Positions 16,776 through 25,765 of a DNA stretch of 53,440 bases are shown piece after piece. The position numbers and the translations under genes were made by a program. Below the pieces are notes generated by a model that saw only the letters and a list, made by a program, of their open reading frames with translations, had not been told where the DNA came from and ran no database searches. Every line of letters starts with the position of its first letter. Position 1 is the stretch's first letter. The DNA is from Arthrobacter sp. (GTDB lineage Bacteria; Actinomycetota; Actinomycetes; Actinomycetales; Micrococcaceae). The stretch covers positions 1 through 53,440 of the forward strand of contig JAPSIT010000002.1 of assembly GCA_031178585.1 (NCBI GenBank). Direction: 5' to 3'.

Positions 16776-17564
16776 GTGAAGGCACTTTCGCAGAAGCGAC
16801 GTCACCCACTGGCAGCCATTGCGCTGCTGTTGATGGGCCTCCTCCTCACTGGTGGGCTGTACGCCGTTGCCACCACCGTCAACGAGGCGAAGGCCAGCAC
16901 CACCAACTTCAGCGCCAGTGACGTCGAGGAAGGCGAAAAGCTCTTCGAAGCCAACTGCGCCACCTGCCACGGCATGGGTGCCGGCGGTACGCAGGACGGC
17001 CCGTCCCTGGTAGGCGTCGGCGCCGCTGCCGTCGACTTCCAGGTTGGCACCGGCCGCATGCCCATGCAGATGAACGGCCCCCAGGCATACGAGAAGCCTG
17101 CCCAGTTCAACGAGCAGCAGACCCACCAGCTCTCGGCCTATGTCGCCTCCCTCGGCGCCGGCCCGGCCATCCCCGAGGCTGCCCTCCTGGACGAACAGGG
17201 TGACGCAGCCAAGGGCGGCGAGCTGTTCCGCACCAACTGCGCCATGTGCCACAACGCTGCAGCAGCCGGCGGCGCCCTGACCCGGGGTAAGTTCGCTCCG
17301 GCCCTGGCCGACACTTCGGGCAAGCACATCTACGAGGCCATGGCGACCGGTCCGCAGAACATGCCGGTATTCAGCGACTCCAACATCACCCCCGAAGGCA
17401 AGCGCGACATCATCACGTTCCTGAAGCAGATCGAGTCCACCGGTTCCCCCGGCGGCGCTGACCTTGGAGCCCTCGGCCCGGTGTCCGAAGGCCTCTTTGT
17501 CTGGATTGCAGGCCTTGGCGTCATCATCGCCTTCACCATCTGGCTGACGTCCCGCACGTCCTAG
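16776..17564 (+). CDS. qcrC: Menaquinol-cytochrome c reductase, di-haem cytochrome c subunit
   Basis: The 262-residue protein has an N-terminal signal anchor (about 10-33) and a C-terminal membrane helix (about 238-258). Two haem-binding sites, CATCH and CAMCH, lie in two tandem cytochrome c domains. In actinobacteria this di-haem subunit passes electrons from the Rieske centre straight to oxidase subunit II, so no soluble cytochrome c is needed. GTG 16776 is preceded by AAAGGA. Confidence 0.96.
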   Translation: MKALSQKRRHPLAAIALLLMGLLLTGGLYAVATTVNEAKASTTNFSASDVEEGEKLFEANCATCHGMGAGGTQDGPSLVGVGAAAVDFQVGTGRMPMQMNGPQAYEKPAQFNEQQTHQLSAYVASLGAGPAIPEAALLDEQGDAAKGGELFRTNCAMCHNAAAAGGALTRGKFAPALADTSGKHIYEAMATGPQNMPVFSDSNITPEGKRDIITFLKQIESTGSPGGADLGALGPVSEGLFVWIAGLGVIIAFTIWLTSRTS

Positions 17565-17667
17565 GACGAGCAGGCCGCACCAACGAAATGTCCTGCTGAC
17601 CGTTCAGCGGGTTTGAAATTGAACACTAACTCGGCACCGCCGAGACGAGAGAAGGATGAGGCGAATC

Positions 17668-18738
17668 ATGGGCAACCATAGTGACGGCAGTCCGATCCAC
17701 TCGGGCACCGTAGCTACGGCTGGTCAGAATGAGGTGGAGAAGTTCCAGGACCCTGGAATTCCTCCGCATCGTTTGCGCCTGGCTGACACGGACCCGAAGG
17801 CCGCAAAACGAGCAGAACGGCAGGTAGCCGCGCTGTTCGGCACGTCGGTCGTTGGCACCGTGATCTTCCTGGTGGCGTACTTCGCCATCGATCTGGGCGA
17901 TGACTCCACGATCGCCACCATCAGGCTGCAGAATGCCCTGCTGGGCCTGGGCACGGCTTTTGCCATGCTCGGCATCGGCACCGGCATCGTGCACTGGGCC
18001 AAGGCCCTCATGCCGGACCACGAGGTCTCCGAAGAGCGCCACGCCATCCGCGAAGAGGATGACCGCGCGGCAGCTGTCCGGATCGTCGATGACATCGTTG
18101 AGGAAACCGGCATCAAGCGCCGTCCCCTTATCCGCAACACCCTGCTCGGCGCTGTGGCACTCGCTCCGCTCCCGGCACTCGCGGTGTTCGGCGACCTTGG
18201 TCCCCGCCCCGATGACAAGCTCGCCCACACCCTGTGGGCGCCCGACGGCGACAGGCTCAAGCGCCTCGCCCGTGACCCCGACGGCACGCCCATCAAGGCC
18301 TCAGATGTCACTATTGGCTCCGCCTTCCACGTCATCCCGGAAGGCCTCAACGACCTCCACGAGGGCAAGCTGAACGAGAAGGCCAAGGCCGTCGTGCTGC
18401 TCATGCGCCTTGACCCGGCAAAGCTCAATCCCTCCGCCGGGCGTGAGGACTGGGGTTACAACGGCATCGTTGCCTACTCCAAGATCTGCACCCACGTCGG
18501 TTGCCCTGTTGCCCTTTACGAGCAGCAGACGCACCACCTGCTGTGCCCGTGCCACCAGTCAACCTTCGACCTGACCCAGGAATGCAAGGTTATCTTCGGC
18601 CCCGCCAGCCGCCCCCTCCCCCAGCTGCCCATCGCGGTTGATGACGAGGGTTACCTGGTCGCTACCAGCGACTTCAAAGAACCCGTAGGACCAAGTTACT
18701 GGGAGCGTGATCAGCATGAGCGCAGCATCAACAGCTAA
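17668..18738 (+). CDS. qcrA: Menaquinol-cytochrome c reductase, Rieske iron-sulfur subunit
   Basis: The 356-residue protein has three N-terminal membrane helices (about 55-80, 90-115, 150-172), as is usual in actinobacteria, and a C-terminal Rieske domain with CTHVGC and CPCHQS, supplying the two Cys and two His ligands of the 2Fe-2S cluster. ATG 17668 (MGNHSDG) with GAGG six bases upstream is preferred to ATG 17656, whose GAGAAGG is too close. The C-terminus overlaps the qcrB start by about 23 bases. Confidence 0.95.
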   Translation: MGNHSDGSPIHSGTVATAGQNEVEKFQDPGIPPHRLRLADTDPKAAKRAERQVAALFGTSVVGTVIFLVAYFAIDLGDDSTIATIRLQNALLGLGTAFAMLGIGTGIVHWAKALMPDHEVSEERHAIREEDDRAAAVRIVDDIVEETGIKRRPLIRNTLLGAVALAPLPALAVFGDLGPRPDDKLAHTLWAPDGDRLKRLARDPDGTPIKASDVTIGSAFHVIPEGLNDLHEGKLNEKAKAVVLLMRLDPAKLNPSAGREDWGYNGIVAYSKICTHVGCPVALYEQQTHHLLCPCHQSTFDLTQECKVIFGPASRPLPQLPIAVDDEGYLVATSDFKEPVGPSYWERDQHERSINS

Positions 18739-20386
18739 AGCCCCCGCTTATGTAGCCAACACCAAAGTCGGACGCGTTACCGACTTCGTCGACGCACGTG
18801 TCGGCGGCTCCGGAATCCTCCGCGAATTCGGCCGCAAGGTGTTCCCGGACCACTGGTCCTTCATGTTCGGCGAAGTGGCGCTGTACTCCTTCGTCATCCT
18901 TCTGCTCTCCGGAACGTTCCTGACGTTCTTCTTCGACCCGTCCATGGCCGAAACGCACTACAACGGCTCGTACACCCCGCTGAAGAACGTTGAAATGTCG
19001 GTGGCGTACAGCTCCTCGCTGGACATCTCCTTCGACGTCCGCGGCGGCCTGTTCATGCGCCAGGTCCACCACTGGGCAGCCCTGCTGTTCGTGGCCTCCA
19101 TCGCCGTGCACATGCTCCGCGTGTTCTTCACCGGGGCGTTCCGCAAGCCCCGTGAAATGAACTGGGTGGTGGGCGGTGTCCTGCTCATCCTGGCCATGGC
19201 TGCCGGCTTCACCGGCTACTCGCTCCCCGATGACCTGCTGTCCGGTAACGGCCTCCGCATCATCGACGGCGTGATCAAGTCCATTCCCGTCATCGGTACG
19301 TACATCTCCTTCTTCCTCTTCGGTGGGGAGTTCCCCGGCACGATGATCATCGGCCGCCTGTACGTCCTCCACATTCTGCTGGTTCCGGCACTGATCCTCC
19401 TGATGATCGTCCTGCACCTCTTCATGGTGGTCGTGCACAAGCACACCCAGTACCCCGGCCCGGGCCGCAACGACCACAACGTCGTCGGCTACCCGCTTGG
19501 TCCGGTCTACGCTGCCAAGGCCGGTGGATTCTTCTTCATCGTCTTCGGTGTCATTGCGCTGATGGCCGCCTTCTTCACCATCAACCCGATTTGGAACTAC
19601 GGCCCTTACGACCCCTCCCCGGTTTCCGCAGGCACCCAGCCTGACTGGTACATCGGCTGGGTTGACGGCGCGCTGCGCCTGATGCCGGGTGTCCTTGGCG
19701 ACTTCCACTTCGAGTACGTCATCTTTGGCTACGTGCTGACGCTGAACGTCCTGCTTCCCGCCCTGGTGCCTGCAGGCATCGTCTTCACCGTCCTGTTCAT
19801 GTACCCGTGGATCGAGCGCTGGATCACCAAGGACGACCGCGAACACCACGTCCTGGACCGTCCGCGCAACGCTCCCACCCGGACCGCGATCGGCATGGCT
19901 GGATTCACGTTCTACTGCGTCATGTGGGCGGCTGCGAGCTCTGACCTCATTGCAACGCACTTCATGGTCTCCCTGAACGACGTCACGTACTGGCTGCGTG
20001 CGCTGTTCTTCCTCGGTCCGATCATTGCTTTCGTGGTCACCAAGCGAGTGGCCCTGGCGCTGCAGCGGAAGGACCGCGAGATCGCCCTCCACGGACGTGA
20101 AACAGGACGTATCGTGCGCCTTCCGCACGGTGAATTCATTGAGGTTCACGCTCCGCTCGACGAGTACAAGCGCTACGCGCTCGTAGGGTTCGAGTCTCCG
20201 GCTCCGCTGCCGGCCGAGCCGAACGAGCACGGCGTCGTCACCAAGAAGGAAAAGCGCCGTGCAGCGCTCTCCCGCTGGTTCTTCGAGGACAGGGTGGCCC
20301 CGGCGACTCCTGCCGAACTCGCAGCCAGCCACGGCCACCACGAGGCCGTTGAAGCTGGCGAGGGACAGAAGACCCTCAGCCACTAG
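18716..20386 (+). CDS. qcrB: Menaquinol-cytochrome c reductase, cytochrome b subunit
   Basis: The 556-residue membrane protein binds two b haems and the quinol sites. Haem-ligand helices read QVHHWAALLFVASIAVHMLR and VLHILLVPALILLMIVLHLF. The Qo-site motif is PDWY (in GTQPDWYIGW), the actinobacterial version of PEWY. The C-terminal extension beyond the last helix is long, hydrophilic and His-rich at the end. ATG 18716 is taken as start; GTG 18707, three codons earlier, is also possible with GGGAG adjacent. QcrB is the known target of imidazopyridine-type inhibitors in mycobacteria. Confidence 0.95.
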   Translation: MSAASTAKAPAYVANTKVGRVTDFVDARVGGSGILREFGRKVFPDHWSFMFGEVALYSFVILLLSGTFLTFFFDPSMAETHYNGSYTPLKNVEMSVAYSSSLDISFDVRGGLFMRQVHHWAALLFVASIAVHMLRVFFTGAFRKPREMNWVVGGVLLILAMAAGFTGYSLPDDLLSGNGLRIIDGVIKSIPVIGTYISFFLFGGEFPGTMIIGRLYVLHILLVPALILLMIVLHLFMVVVHKHTQYPGPGRNDHNVVGYPLGPVYAAKAGGFFFIVFGVIALMAAFFTINPIWNYGPYDPSPVSAGTQPDWYIGWVDGALRLMPGVLGDFHFEYVIFGYVLTLNVLLPALVPAGIVFTVLFMYPWIERWITKDDREHHVLDRPRNAPTRTAIGMAGFTFYCVMWAAASSDLIATHFMVSLNDVTYWLRALFFLGPIIAFVVTKRVALALQRKDREIALHGRETGRIVRLPHGEFIEVHAPLDEYKRYALVGFESPAPLPAEPNEHGVVTKKEKRRAALSRWFFEDRVAPATPAELAASHGHHEAVEAGEGQKTLSH

Positions 20387-20420
20387 GAGCATCCTTTGGA
20401 GCCCTTCCGGCTGCTGACGT

Positions 20421-20455
20421 AAAGAAGCCCGGTCCCTTTGGGACCGGGCTTCTTT
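20421..20455 (+). terminator. Rho-independent terminator after qcrB
   Basis: A 16-bp perfect stem (20421-20436 with 20440-20455), a three-base loop and TTT at the stem end lie 35 bases after qcrB. It closes the ctaE-qcrCAB unit. The remaining bases to 20592 show nothing further. Confidence 0.92.
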
Positions 20456-20592
20456 CGTTCTTGGGGAGGGGGTTGTCCCTCAACGGTGCCACCAATCCTG
20501 GAGCTTGAAACTGCCGTGTTCGTGGCGGAACTGTATCCGCGCGGGCTCCCCAGAACTGACGCACGGCCCCTACCGGGCTTCGTGCGGCGAGG

Positions 20593-21384
20593 TCAGGCGT
20601 TGCGGTACCCGGAGGCGTAGTTGCGCGTCGGCCGGACGCCTGGGCGCTGGAGCGGCACCCACAGCTTGTAGCGGTCGGCCCGGTAGAAGGACACCGAATA
20701 GTCCACCATGGCCCGTGCGACGAACGCATGCCGCTGGATTTTCAGCAGGGGCGACCCGATCTCGACATTCAGCAGCCGGGCGGTGGAGGGCGAGGCAGCA
20801 GTGGCTTCTATCATGTCCTCGCCCCACTCCATCACCAGACCGTACTGTTCGCTCAACACGTTGTACAGCGAGGTGGGCGGCTCACCATCCAGGAGTCCGG
20901 GTACGCGGTGGGCCGGGATGAAGTTCTCGTCCACGCTCATAGGCTCGTTATCGGCCAGCAGCAGCCGCCTGAACCGCACCAGCGGTGTTCCCTCCTCCAG
21001 CTGCAGTTCCCGCGCGAGGAAGGCACTCGCAGCAATCTGCTCAAAGCTCAGCACCTTTGCTGCAGGCACCATGCCGCGTCGCTGCATTTCCTCGCTGTAC
21101 GAGGTGAGCTTGACCTGGAGGTCCAGCTTCGGCTTCCTGACAAAGGTGCCCAACCCCACAACGCGCTCAATGACTTCCTCCCCCACCAGGGCATCGATAG
21201 CCTGGCGCACTGTCATGCGTGCAAGGCTGAACCGCTCGGCCAGGTCCCGCTCGGAAGGCAGGGCGGATCCCGGCGGGCAGGATGTGGCGATATAGGTCCG
21301 GAGGATTTCCCGGAGCTGGATGTAGATAGGGACGCCGCTTTTCCGGTCGATCTCACCGGCAATGCCTGCAGCACTAGCAGCCAT
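20593..21384 (-). CDS. GntR/HutC-family regulator (DasR/NagR-like)
   Basis: The 263-residue protein has an N-terminal winged helix (PSERDLAERFSLARMTVRQAIDAL, about 43-66) and a UTRA effector domain from about 90 to 250. This is the HutC subfamily, which includes DasR and NagR, sensors of phosphorylated amino sugars. ATG 21384 has AGGAG six bases upstream. A TAATCT -10-like box lies at 21416-21421 and a GGTCTAGACC palindrome just beyond, so autoregulation is likely. The divergent neighbour is HPr of the phosphotransferase system, a classic DasR target in Streptomyces. The DasR assignment is inferred from site and context. Confidence 0.88.
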   Translation of the reverse strand: MAASAAGIAGEIDRKSGVPIYIQLREILRTYIATSCPPGSALPSERDLAERFSLARMTVRQAIDALVGEEVIERVVGLGTFVRKPKLDLQVKLTSYSEEMQRRGMVPAAKVLSFEQIAASAFLARELQLEEGTPLVRFRRLLLADNEPMSVDENFIPAHRVPGLLDGEPPTSLYNVLSEQYGLVMEWGEDMIEATAASPSTARLLNVEIGSPLLKIQRHAFVARAMVDYSVSFYRADRYKLWVPLQRPGVRPTRNYASGYRNA

Positions 21385-21437
21385 GGATGCTCCTGCTGAA
21401 ACTGTTCACACTCCAAGATTAGGCCAAGACGGCGGGA

Positions 21438-21447
21438 GGTCTAGACC
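21438..21447. promoter_or_regulatory. DasR-type operator (dre-like)
   Basis: GGTCTAGACC is a perfect palindrome and the core of the dre/NagR site (TGGTCTAGACCA). It lies between the divergent GntR regulator and ptsH, about 40 bases from a possible ptsH -10 box (TATTCT, 21486-21491). Confidence 0.78.
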
Positions 21448-21550
21448 AGGAGGCGGTACAGGCTTCGCCGGATCAGAGGCGAGGATATTCTTAAAGGCGA
21501 ACGTTTTTACAGGTGGCGGCGTCCTGCCGCCCGGATAGAGGAGTTTTCAT

Positions 21551-21871
21551 TTGCCAGTTCGTAAGGCAATAGTGACAGCGGCCATCGGCCTGCATGCCCG
21601 CCCAGCGGCGGAATTTGTCCGCGCCGTGACGGAGACCGGCTTGCCGGTGACCATCAGCAAGGCCGGCATCGACGCCGTGGATGCCCGGTCCCTGCTCGAA
21701 GTCATGACCGCAGATTTCAACTGCGGCTGTGAGGTGGAACTGGGGATTGCGGAGGAAGCCCTGCCGGCCGGCCGTACCCTCAGCGAGGCAGAGGACGCCT
21801 TGTTCGGCCTTGCCGAGCTCCTGGCAGCGCAGCAGGCAGCTCCGACGCCAAAGGCACCGGCAGCACCATGA
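21551..21871 (+). CDS. ptsH: Phosphocarrier protein HPr
   Basis: The 106-residue protein accepts phosphate from enzyme I on His15 (motif GLHARPAAEF) and passes it to sugar-specific EIIA domains. The second conserved segment, ARSLLEVMT, places Ser47 where the regulatory serine of Firmicute HPr sits. It is about 15 residues longer than usual owing to an Ala/Pro-rich tail. TTG 21551 is the start, with AGAGGAG seven bases upstream. No enzyme I or EII gene lies nearby. Confidence 0.93.
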   Translation: MPVRKAIVTAAIGLHARPAAEFVRAVTETGLPVTISKAGIDAVDARSLLEVMTADFNCGCEVELGIAEEALPAGRTLSEAEDALFGLAELLAAQQAAPTPKAPAAP

Positions 21872-21889
21872 CAGACGCCTAAGGCACCG

Positions 21890-21939
21890 CATAACGACGG
21901 CGGGCCCCCACCTTCTGGTGGGGGCCCGCCGTCGTTATG
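21890..21939. terminator. Bidirectional terminator, 23-bp perfect stem
   Basis: Perfect 23-base arms (21890-21912 and 21917-21939) around a TTCT loop separate convergent ptsH and ctaF. Confidence 0.92.
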
Positions 21940-21967
21940 TCTGCCGTCTGTACGGCTGGCTAGGAGC

Positions 21968-22369
21968 TTAGTGGGCGTGGTCGCCGCGGCTGTACTCGTA
22001 CACCCAGCCGACAAGTGCCACAACCGCCATGCCTGCGGCGATGAACACGATCCAGAAACCCACTGCAAGACCTAGGAAGCCCGCTGCGCAGGAGAGACCG
22101 AGCACCAGCGGCCACCAGCTCCAGGGGCTGAAGTGTCCCTGCTCCCCGGCGCCCTCATGGATCTCGGCATCGGCCCGGTCCTCAGGACGTAGACCAACGC
22201 GCTTACCGGTGAATCCAAGGTAGGCACCGATCATCCCGGCGAGGCCGCCGACGAGCAGGATGCCCAGGATGCCCACCCACTCAGACCAGTTCGTGAGGAA
22301 GCCGTAAATCAGGGAGACCGGTACGAAGAAGAAGACTCCGGCTCCAAATATCCATGATTCGATCTTCAC
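21968..22369 (-). CDS. ctaF: Cytochrome c oxidase subunit IV, actinobacterial type
   Basis: The 133-residue protein has four predicted helices in two pairs (about 5-25, 32-52, 85-103, 105-125) split by a charged loop. MKIESWIFG at the start and the loop [19 protein letters not shown] match CtaF, the actinobacteria-specific fourth subunit of aa3 oxidase. It starts with GTG and overlaps the ctaD stop by four bases, so the two are translationally coupled. Confidence 0.94.
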   Translation of the reverse strand: MKIESWIFGAGVFFFVPVSLIYGFLTNWSEWVGILGILLVGGLAGMIGAYLGFTGKRVGLRPEDRADAEIHEGAGEQGHFSPWSWWPLVLGLSCAAGFLGLAVGFWIVFIAAGMAVVALVGWVYEYSRGDHAH

Positions 22370-24087
22370 TGCGAGGCGTCCTTCTGATCGGCGTTACCGA
22401 GCACAGCCGCTGCCGGTGCCGGTGACTCAATGGTGTGTGACTGGGAGAGTTCGGGGTGGTGCAGGTCCAGCGCCGGGCGCTCCGAGCGGATGCGCGGCAG
22501 CGACGTGAAGTTGTGCCGCGGCGGCGGGCAGGACGTCGCCCACTCCAGGGAGGCCCCGAAGCCCCAGGGATCGTCCACGAGGACCTTTTCGCTGCTGCGG
22601 GCCGTGATGTACACGTTCCAGAAGAACGGGATCAGGGACGCGCCCAGGACGAACGAGGAGATCGTGGAGAACTGGTTCATCCAGGTGAAGTTGTCCTCGA
22701 TCATGTAGTCAGCGTAGCGGCGGGGCATGCCTTCCACACCGAGCCAGTGCTGGATGAGGAACGTTCCGTGGAAGCCCAGGAACAGCAGCCAGAAGTGGAT
22801 CTTGCCGAGGCGCTCGTTGAGCATCTTGCCCGTCCACTTCGGCCACCAGAAGTAGAAGCCGGCGAACATCGCGAACACCACGGTGCCGAAGACCACGTAG
22901 TGGAAGTGAGCCACCACGAAGTAGGAGTCCGAGACGTGGAAGTCCAGCGGCGGGGAAGCCAGGATGATGCCGGTCAGGCCGCCGAAGAGGAACGTGATGA
23001 GGAAGCCGATGCTCCACAGCATCGGGGTCTCGAACGTCAGCGAACCGCGCCACATGGTGCCGATCCAGTTGAAGAACTTCACGCCGGTGGGCACCGCGAT
23101 GAGCATGGTCATGAACGCGAAGAACGGCAGCAGCACAGCGCCGGTGACGTACATGTGGTGCGCCCACACGGTCACCGAGAGTGCGGCGATGGCGATCGTG
23201 GCGTAAACGAGGCCCTTGTAGCCGAAGATCGGCTTGCGGCTGAAGACGGGGAAGATCTCGGAGACGATGCCGAAGAACGGCAGCGCGATGATGTACACCT
23301 CGGGGTGGCCGAAGAACCAGAACAGGTGCTGCCACAAAACGGCACCGCCGTTTTCCGGATCAAAGATGTGCGCACCGAAGCGGCGGTCGGCACCCAGTGC
23401 GAACAGGGCGGCGGCCAGCGGCGGGAACGCCATCAGGACGAGGATGGCCGTCACGAGGGTGTTCCAGGTGAAGATCGGCATCCGCCACATGGTCATGCCC
23501 GGAGCGCGCATGCAGATGATGGTGGTGATGAAGTTAACCGCACCAAGGATGGTGCCGAAACCGGACAGTGCCAGGCCGAAGACCCACAGGTCACCGCCCA
23601 CACCGGGGCTGAACGTCGTGTTCGACAGCGGAGCATAAGCAAACCAGCCAAACGAAGCCGCACCCTGCGGGGTGATGAAGCCGGAGACCGCGATGCTGGA
23701 GCCGAAGAGGAAGAACCAGAATGCCAGGGCGTTCAGCCTCGGGAAGGCGACGTCCGGGGCACCGATCTGCAGCGGCATGATGACGTTCGCGAACCCGGCG
23801 AAGAGCGGGGTGGCGAACATCAGCAGCATGACGGTGCCGTGCATGGTGAACATCTGGTTGTACTGCTCTTTGGTCTGCAGGATCTGCATACCGGGTTCGA
23901 ACAGCTCGGCACGGATGAGCAGCGCCATCACGCCGCCGAGGCAGAAGAACACGAAGGACGCGATCAGGTACATGTACCCGATGGTCTTGTGGTCAGTTGA
24001 GGTGATCCAGTTGACGACGATGCGTCCCTTGGACTTTGGAACTACGGGAGCTTCGAGGATCCCGGCGGATTGAGTGTAAGTAGCCAC
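22366..24087 (-). CDS. ctaD: Cytochrome c oxidase subunit I
   Basis: The 573-residue catalytic subunit has twelve helices and carries haem a and the haem a3-CuB centre, reducing oxygen to water while pumping protons. Landmarks are [12 protein letters not shown] (haem a ligand), [15 protein letters not shown] (CuB and the Tyr-His cross-link region), AHHMYVTG (CuB) and [11 protein letters not shown] (haem a3 and a ligands). GTG 24087 with GGGGAG four bases upstream is preferred over the 15-codon longer frame. It lies 10 bases after ctaC. Confidence 0.97.
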   Translation of the reverse strand: MATYTQSAGILEAPVVPKSKGRIVVNWITSTDHKTIGYMYLIASFVFFCLGGVMALLIRAELFEPGMQILQTKEQYNQMFTMHGTVMLLMFATPLFAGFANVIMPLQIGAPDVAFPRLNALAFWFFLFGSSIAVSGFITPQGAASFGWFAYAPLSNTTFSPGVGGDLWVFGLALSGFGTILGAVNFITTIICMRAPGMTMWRMPIFTWNTLVTAILVLMAFPPLAAALFALGADRRFGAHIFDPENGGAVLWQHLFWFFGHPEVYIIALPFFGIVSEIFPVFSRKPIFGYKGLVYATIAIAALSVTVWAHHMYVTGAVLLPFFAFMTMLIAVPTGVKFFNWIGTMWRGSLTFETPMLWSIGFLITFLFGGLTGIILASPPLDFHVSDSYFVVAHFHYVVFGTVVFAMFAGFYFWWPKWTGKMLNERLGKIHFWLLFLGFHGTFLIQHWLGVEGMPRRYADYMIEDNFTWMNQFSTISSFVLGASLIPFFWNVYITARSSEKVLVDDPWGFGASLEWATSCPPPRHNFTSLPRIRSERPALDLHHPELSQSHTIESPAPAAAVLGNADQKDASQ

Positions 24088-24097
24088 GTCGCTCCCC

Positions 24098-24970
24098 TTA
24101 CTTCGATTCGGACAGGCTCGGGTTGCGGTCATACTCTTCGCCGAGCAGGCCCGTGTTGCCGTCCTGGCGCAGCTGGTTCATCTTCGCCTGGAATTCGGAC
24201 TCGGAGACAACCTTCACGCGGAAGAGCATTTCGGAGTGGTACTCGCCGCAGAGCTCGGCGCACTTTCCGTCATAGGTGCCTTCTTTGGTAGGCGTGAACC
24301 GGATGTAGTTGGTCTTGCCCGGGATCATGTCGCGCTTCTGGAGGAAGGCGGGGACCCAGAAGGAGTGGATGACGTCGCGGGCGTTCAGTTCCACATCAAC
24401 AGACCTGTTGACGGGCAGGTAAAGCGTCGGGAGCTTTTCCTTGTCGATGGCCTCGCCGGTCAGGTGAGCCTGCACGCCGGCTTCGTAAACGTCTTCCTGG
24501 ATGACCGGGCCCTTCTTGTAGTTGAAGTCCCAGGCCCACTGCTTGCCGCGGACGTCAACAACGACGTCTGCCGGCTGCGAGCGGTCATCGATTGCCTGCT
24601 GGTCGCGGTCGGTGAAGTAGAAGAACACCAGCACCATGAACAGCGGAATGGTCAGGTAGAAAACTTCCAAAGGAAGGTTGAAGCTGGTCTGCCGCGGGAA
24701 ACCAACAGTGCCCTTGCGGCGCCGGTAGGCAACGAGGCACCAGACGATCAGGCCCCAGGTAATGATGCCCACCACGAGAGCGGCAATCCATGAGTTGACC
24801 CACAGGTCCATGATCCGGTCGGTGTTGCTGGTGGTCCCGCGCTCGGTCGGAAGCCACCCCTTCTCTACCAATGGCGAACATCCAGTCAAAACCAACGCGC
24901 CGGCAGTTGCCAAGCCAGTGATCTTAGCGATCTTTTTGCGTCGGCTGCCGGTTCGGTTCTGCGAACTCAC
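24098..24970 (-). CDS. ctaC: Cytochrome c oxidase subunit II
   Basis: The 290-residue lipoprotein has lipobox LTGC (Cys31), two membrane helices (about 57-82 and 103-120) and a cupredoxin domain holding the dinuclear CuA centre: a His in VIHSFWVP and the [12 protein letters not shown] loop. It takes electrons from QcrC. GTG 24970 follows AGGAAGG at seven bases. It is first in the ctaC-ctaD-ctaF unit; the promoter should lie in 24971-25100, but no clear hexamers were seen. Confidence 0.97.
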   Translation of the reverse strand: MSSQNRTGSRRKKIAKITGLATAGALVLTGCSPLVEKGWLPTERGTTSNTDRIMDLWVNSWIAALVVGIITWGLIVWCLVAYRRRKGTVGFPRQTSFNLPLEVFYLTIPLFMVLVFFYFTDRDQQAIDDRSQPADVVVDVRGKQWAWDFNYKKGPVIQEDVYEAGVQAHLTGEAIDKEKLPTLYLPVNRSVDVELNARDVIHSFWVPAFLQKRDMIPGKTNYIRFTPTKEGTYDGKCAELCGEYHSEMLFRVKVVSESEFQAKMNQLRQDGNTGLLGEEYDRNPSLSESK

Positions 24971-25100
24971 AGACGGCCCTTCCTACTTGTTGCTGTTGCC
25001 TGGGGGCGGCCTTCGTCGTCCCGGGCACACGAAAAGAGTTTTACTACTCGGTGTAGAGCTTACCGCTCCCCGCGCGTTTTCGCCCACATGTCCTCATCAG

Positions 25101-25134
25101 TGTGGCGGCGCCGGTAAAAACCGGCACCGCCACA
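25101..25134 (-). terminator. Terminator hairpin after erpA
   Basis: Fifteen-base arms with one mismatch enclose AAAA. The hairpin lies 27 bases past the erpA stop, separating it from ctaC. Confidence 0.75.
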
Positions 25135-25160
25135 GGGTGAGGAAGGGCTGCGAGGCCCGC

Positions 25161-25550
25161 TTAGTGGAATGAATCGCCGCAGGCGCAGGACCCGCCCGCG
25201 TTGGGGTTGTCGATGGTGAACCCCTGTTTCGAAATGGTGTCCTCGAAGTCGATGCTGGCACCGCTGAGGTACGGCACGCTCATCTTGTCTACGACGACCT
25301 CCACTCCGTCGTAGTCACGTACGGCATCCCCGTCAAGGAGGCGCTCGTCGAAGTAGAGCTGGTAGATCAAACCGGAGCAACCGCCAGGCTGCACGGCGAC
25401 GCGGAGGCGGAGGTCTGTCCGGCCTTCCTGCTCAAGGAGGCTGCGGACCTTGCCTGCGGCAACGTCGGTCAGCTGAACCTCGTGGGTCGCCAGCTCGGCA
25501 CTGGCCGTGCCGTTGGATTCAGTGCTGTTTTCATTGGTCGTAGTGCTCAT
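25161..25550 (-). CDS. erpA: Iron-sulfur cluster insertion protein, HesB/ErpA family
   Basis: The 129-residue A-type carrier delivers Fe-S clusters to apoproteins. The three cluster-binding cysteines are seen in GGCSGLIYQLYF and the C-terminal GSCACGDSF. About 22 residues of Ser/Thr/Glu-rich N-terminus precede the domain. It lies next to the respiratory genes, whose Rieske protein is one possible client. The 215 bases upstream (25551-25765) contain no gene and should hold its promoter. Confidence 0.92.
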   Translation of the reverse strand: MSTTTNENSTESNGTASAELATHEVQLTDVAAGKVRSLLEQEGRTDLRLRVAVQPGGCSGLIYQLYFDERLLDGDAVRDYDGVEVVVDKMSVPYLSGASIDFEDTISKQGFTIDNPNAGGSCACGDSFH

Positions 25551-25765
25551 TGGCCTACCTTCTAACGACGGTCCTGGCAGCCCCGCGTGAACGGCGCCTG
25601 CCCTACAAAAACGGTATGGGCTATAGCTAATGCTACGTCGCTCGGACGCGTAGCTCTAACCCCAGGCGTAACCATGGCCGAACGCTACTTGTTCCCCGAA
25701 CCAGCAGGCAACCCTCCTCCACCGCCAAGCAAAGCCGGAGTCAGGGCCGGCTCGGGGCTGAAAAG

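Noticed and set aside
18728..20392. Minus-strand open frame (554 codons) opposite qcrB
   Set aside because: Antisense shadow; composition is His/Glu/Gln-rich without any domain, while the plus strand gives cytochrome b.
22456..24000. Plus-strand open frame (514 codons) opposite ctaD
   Set aside because: Antisense shadow; highly charged low-complexity translation, and ctaD is certain.
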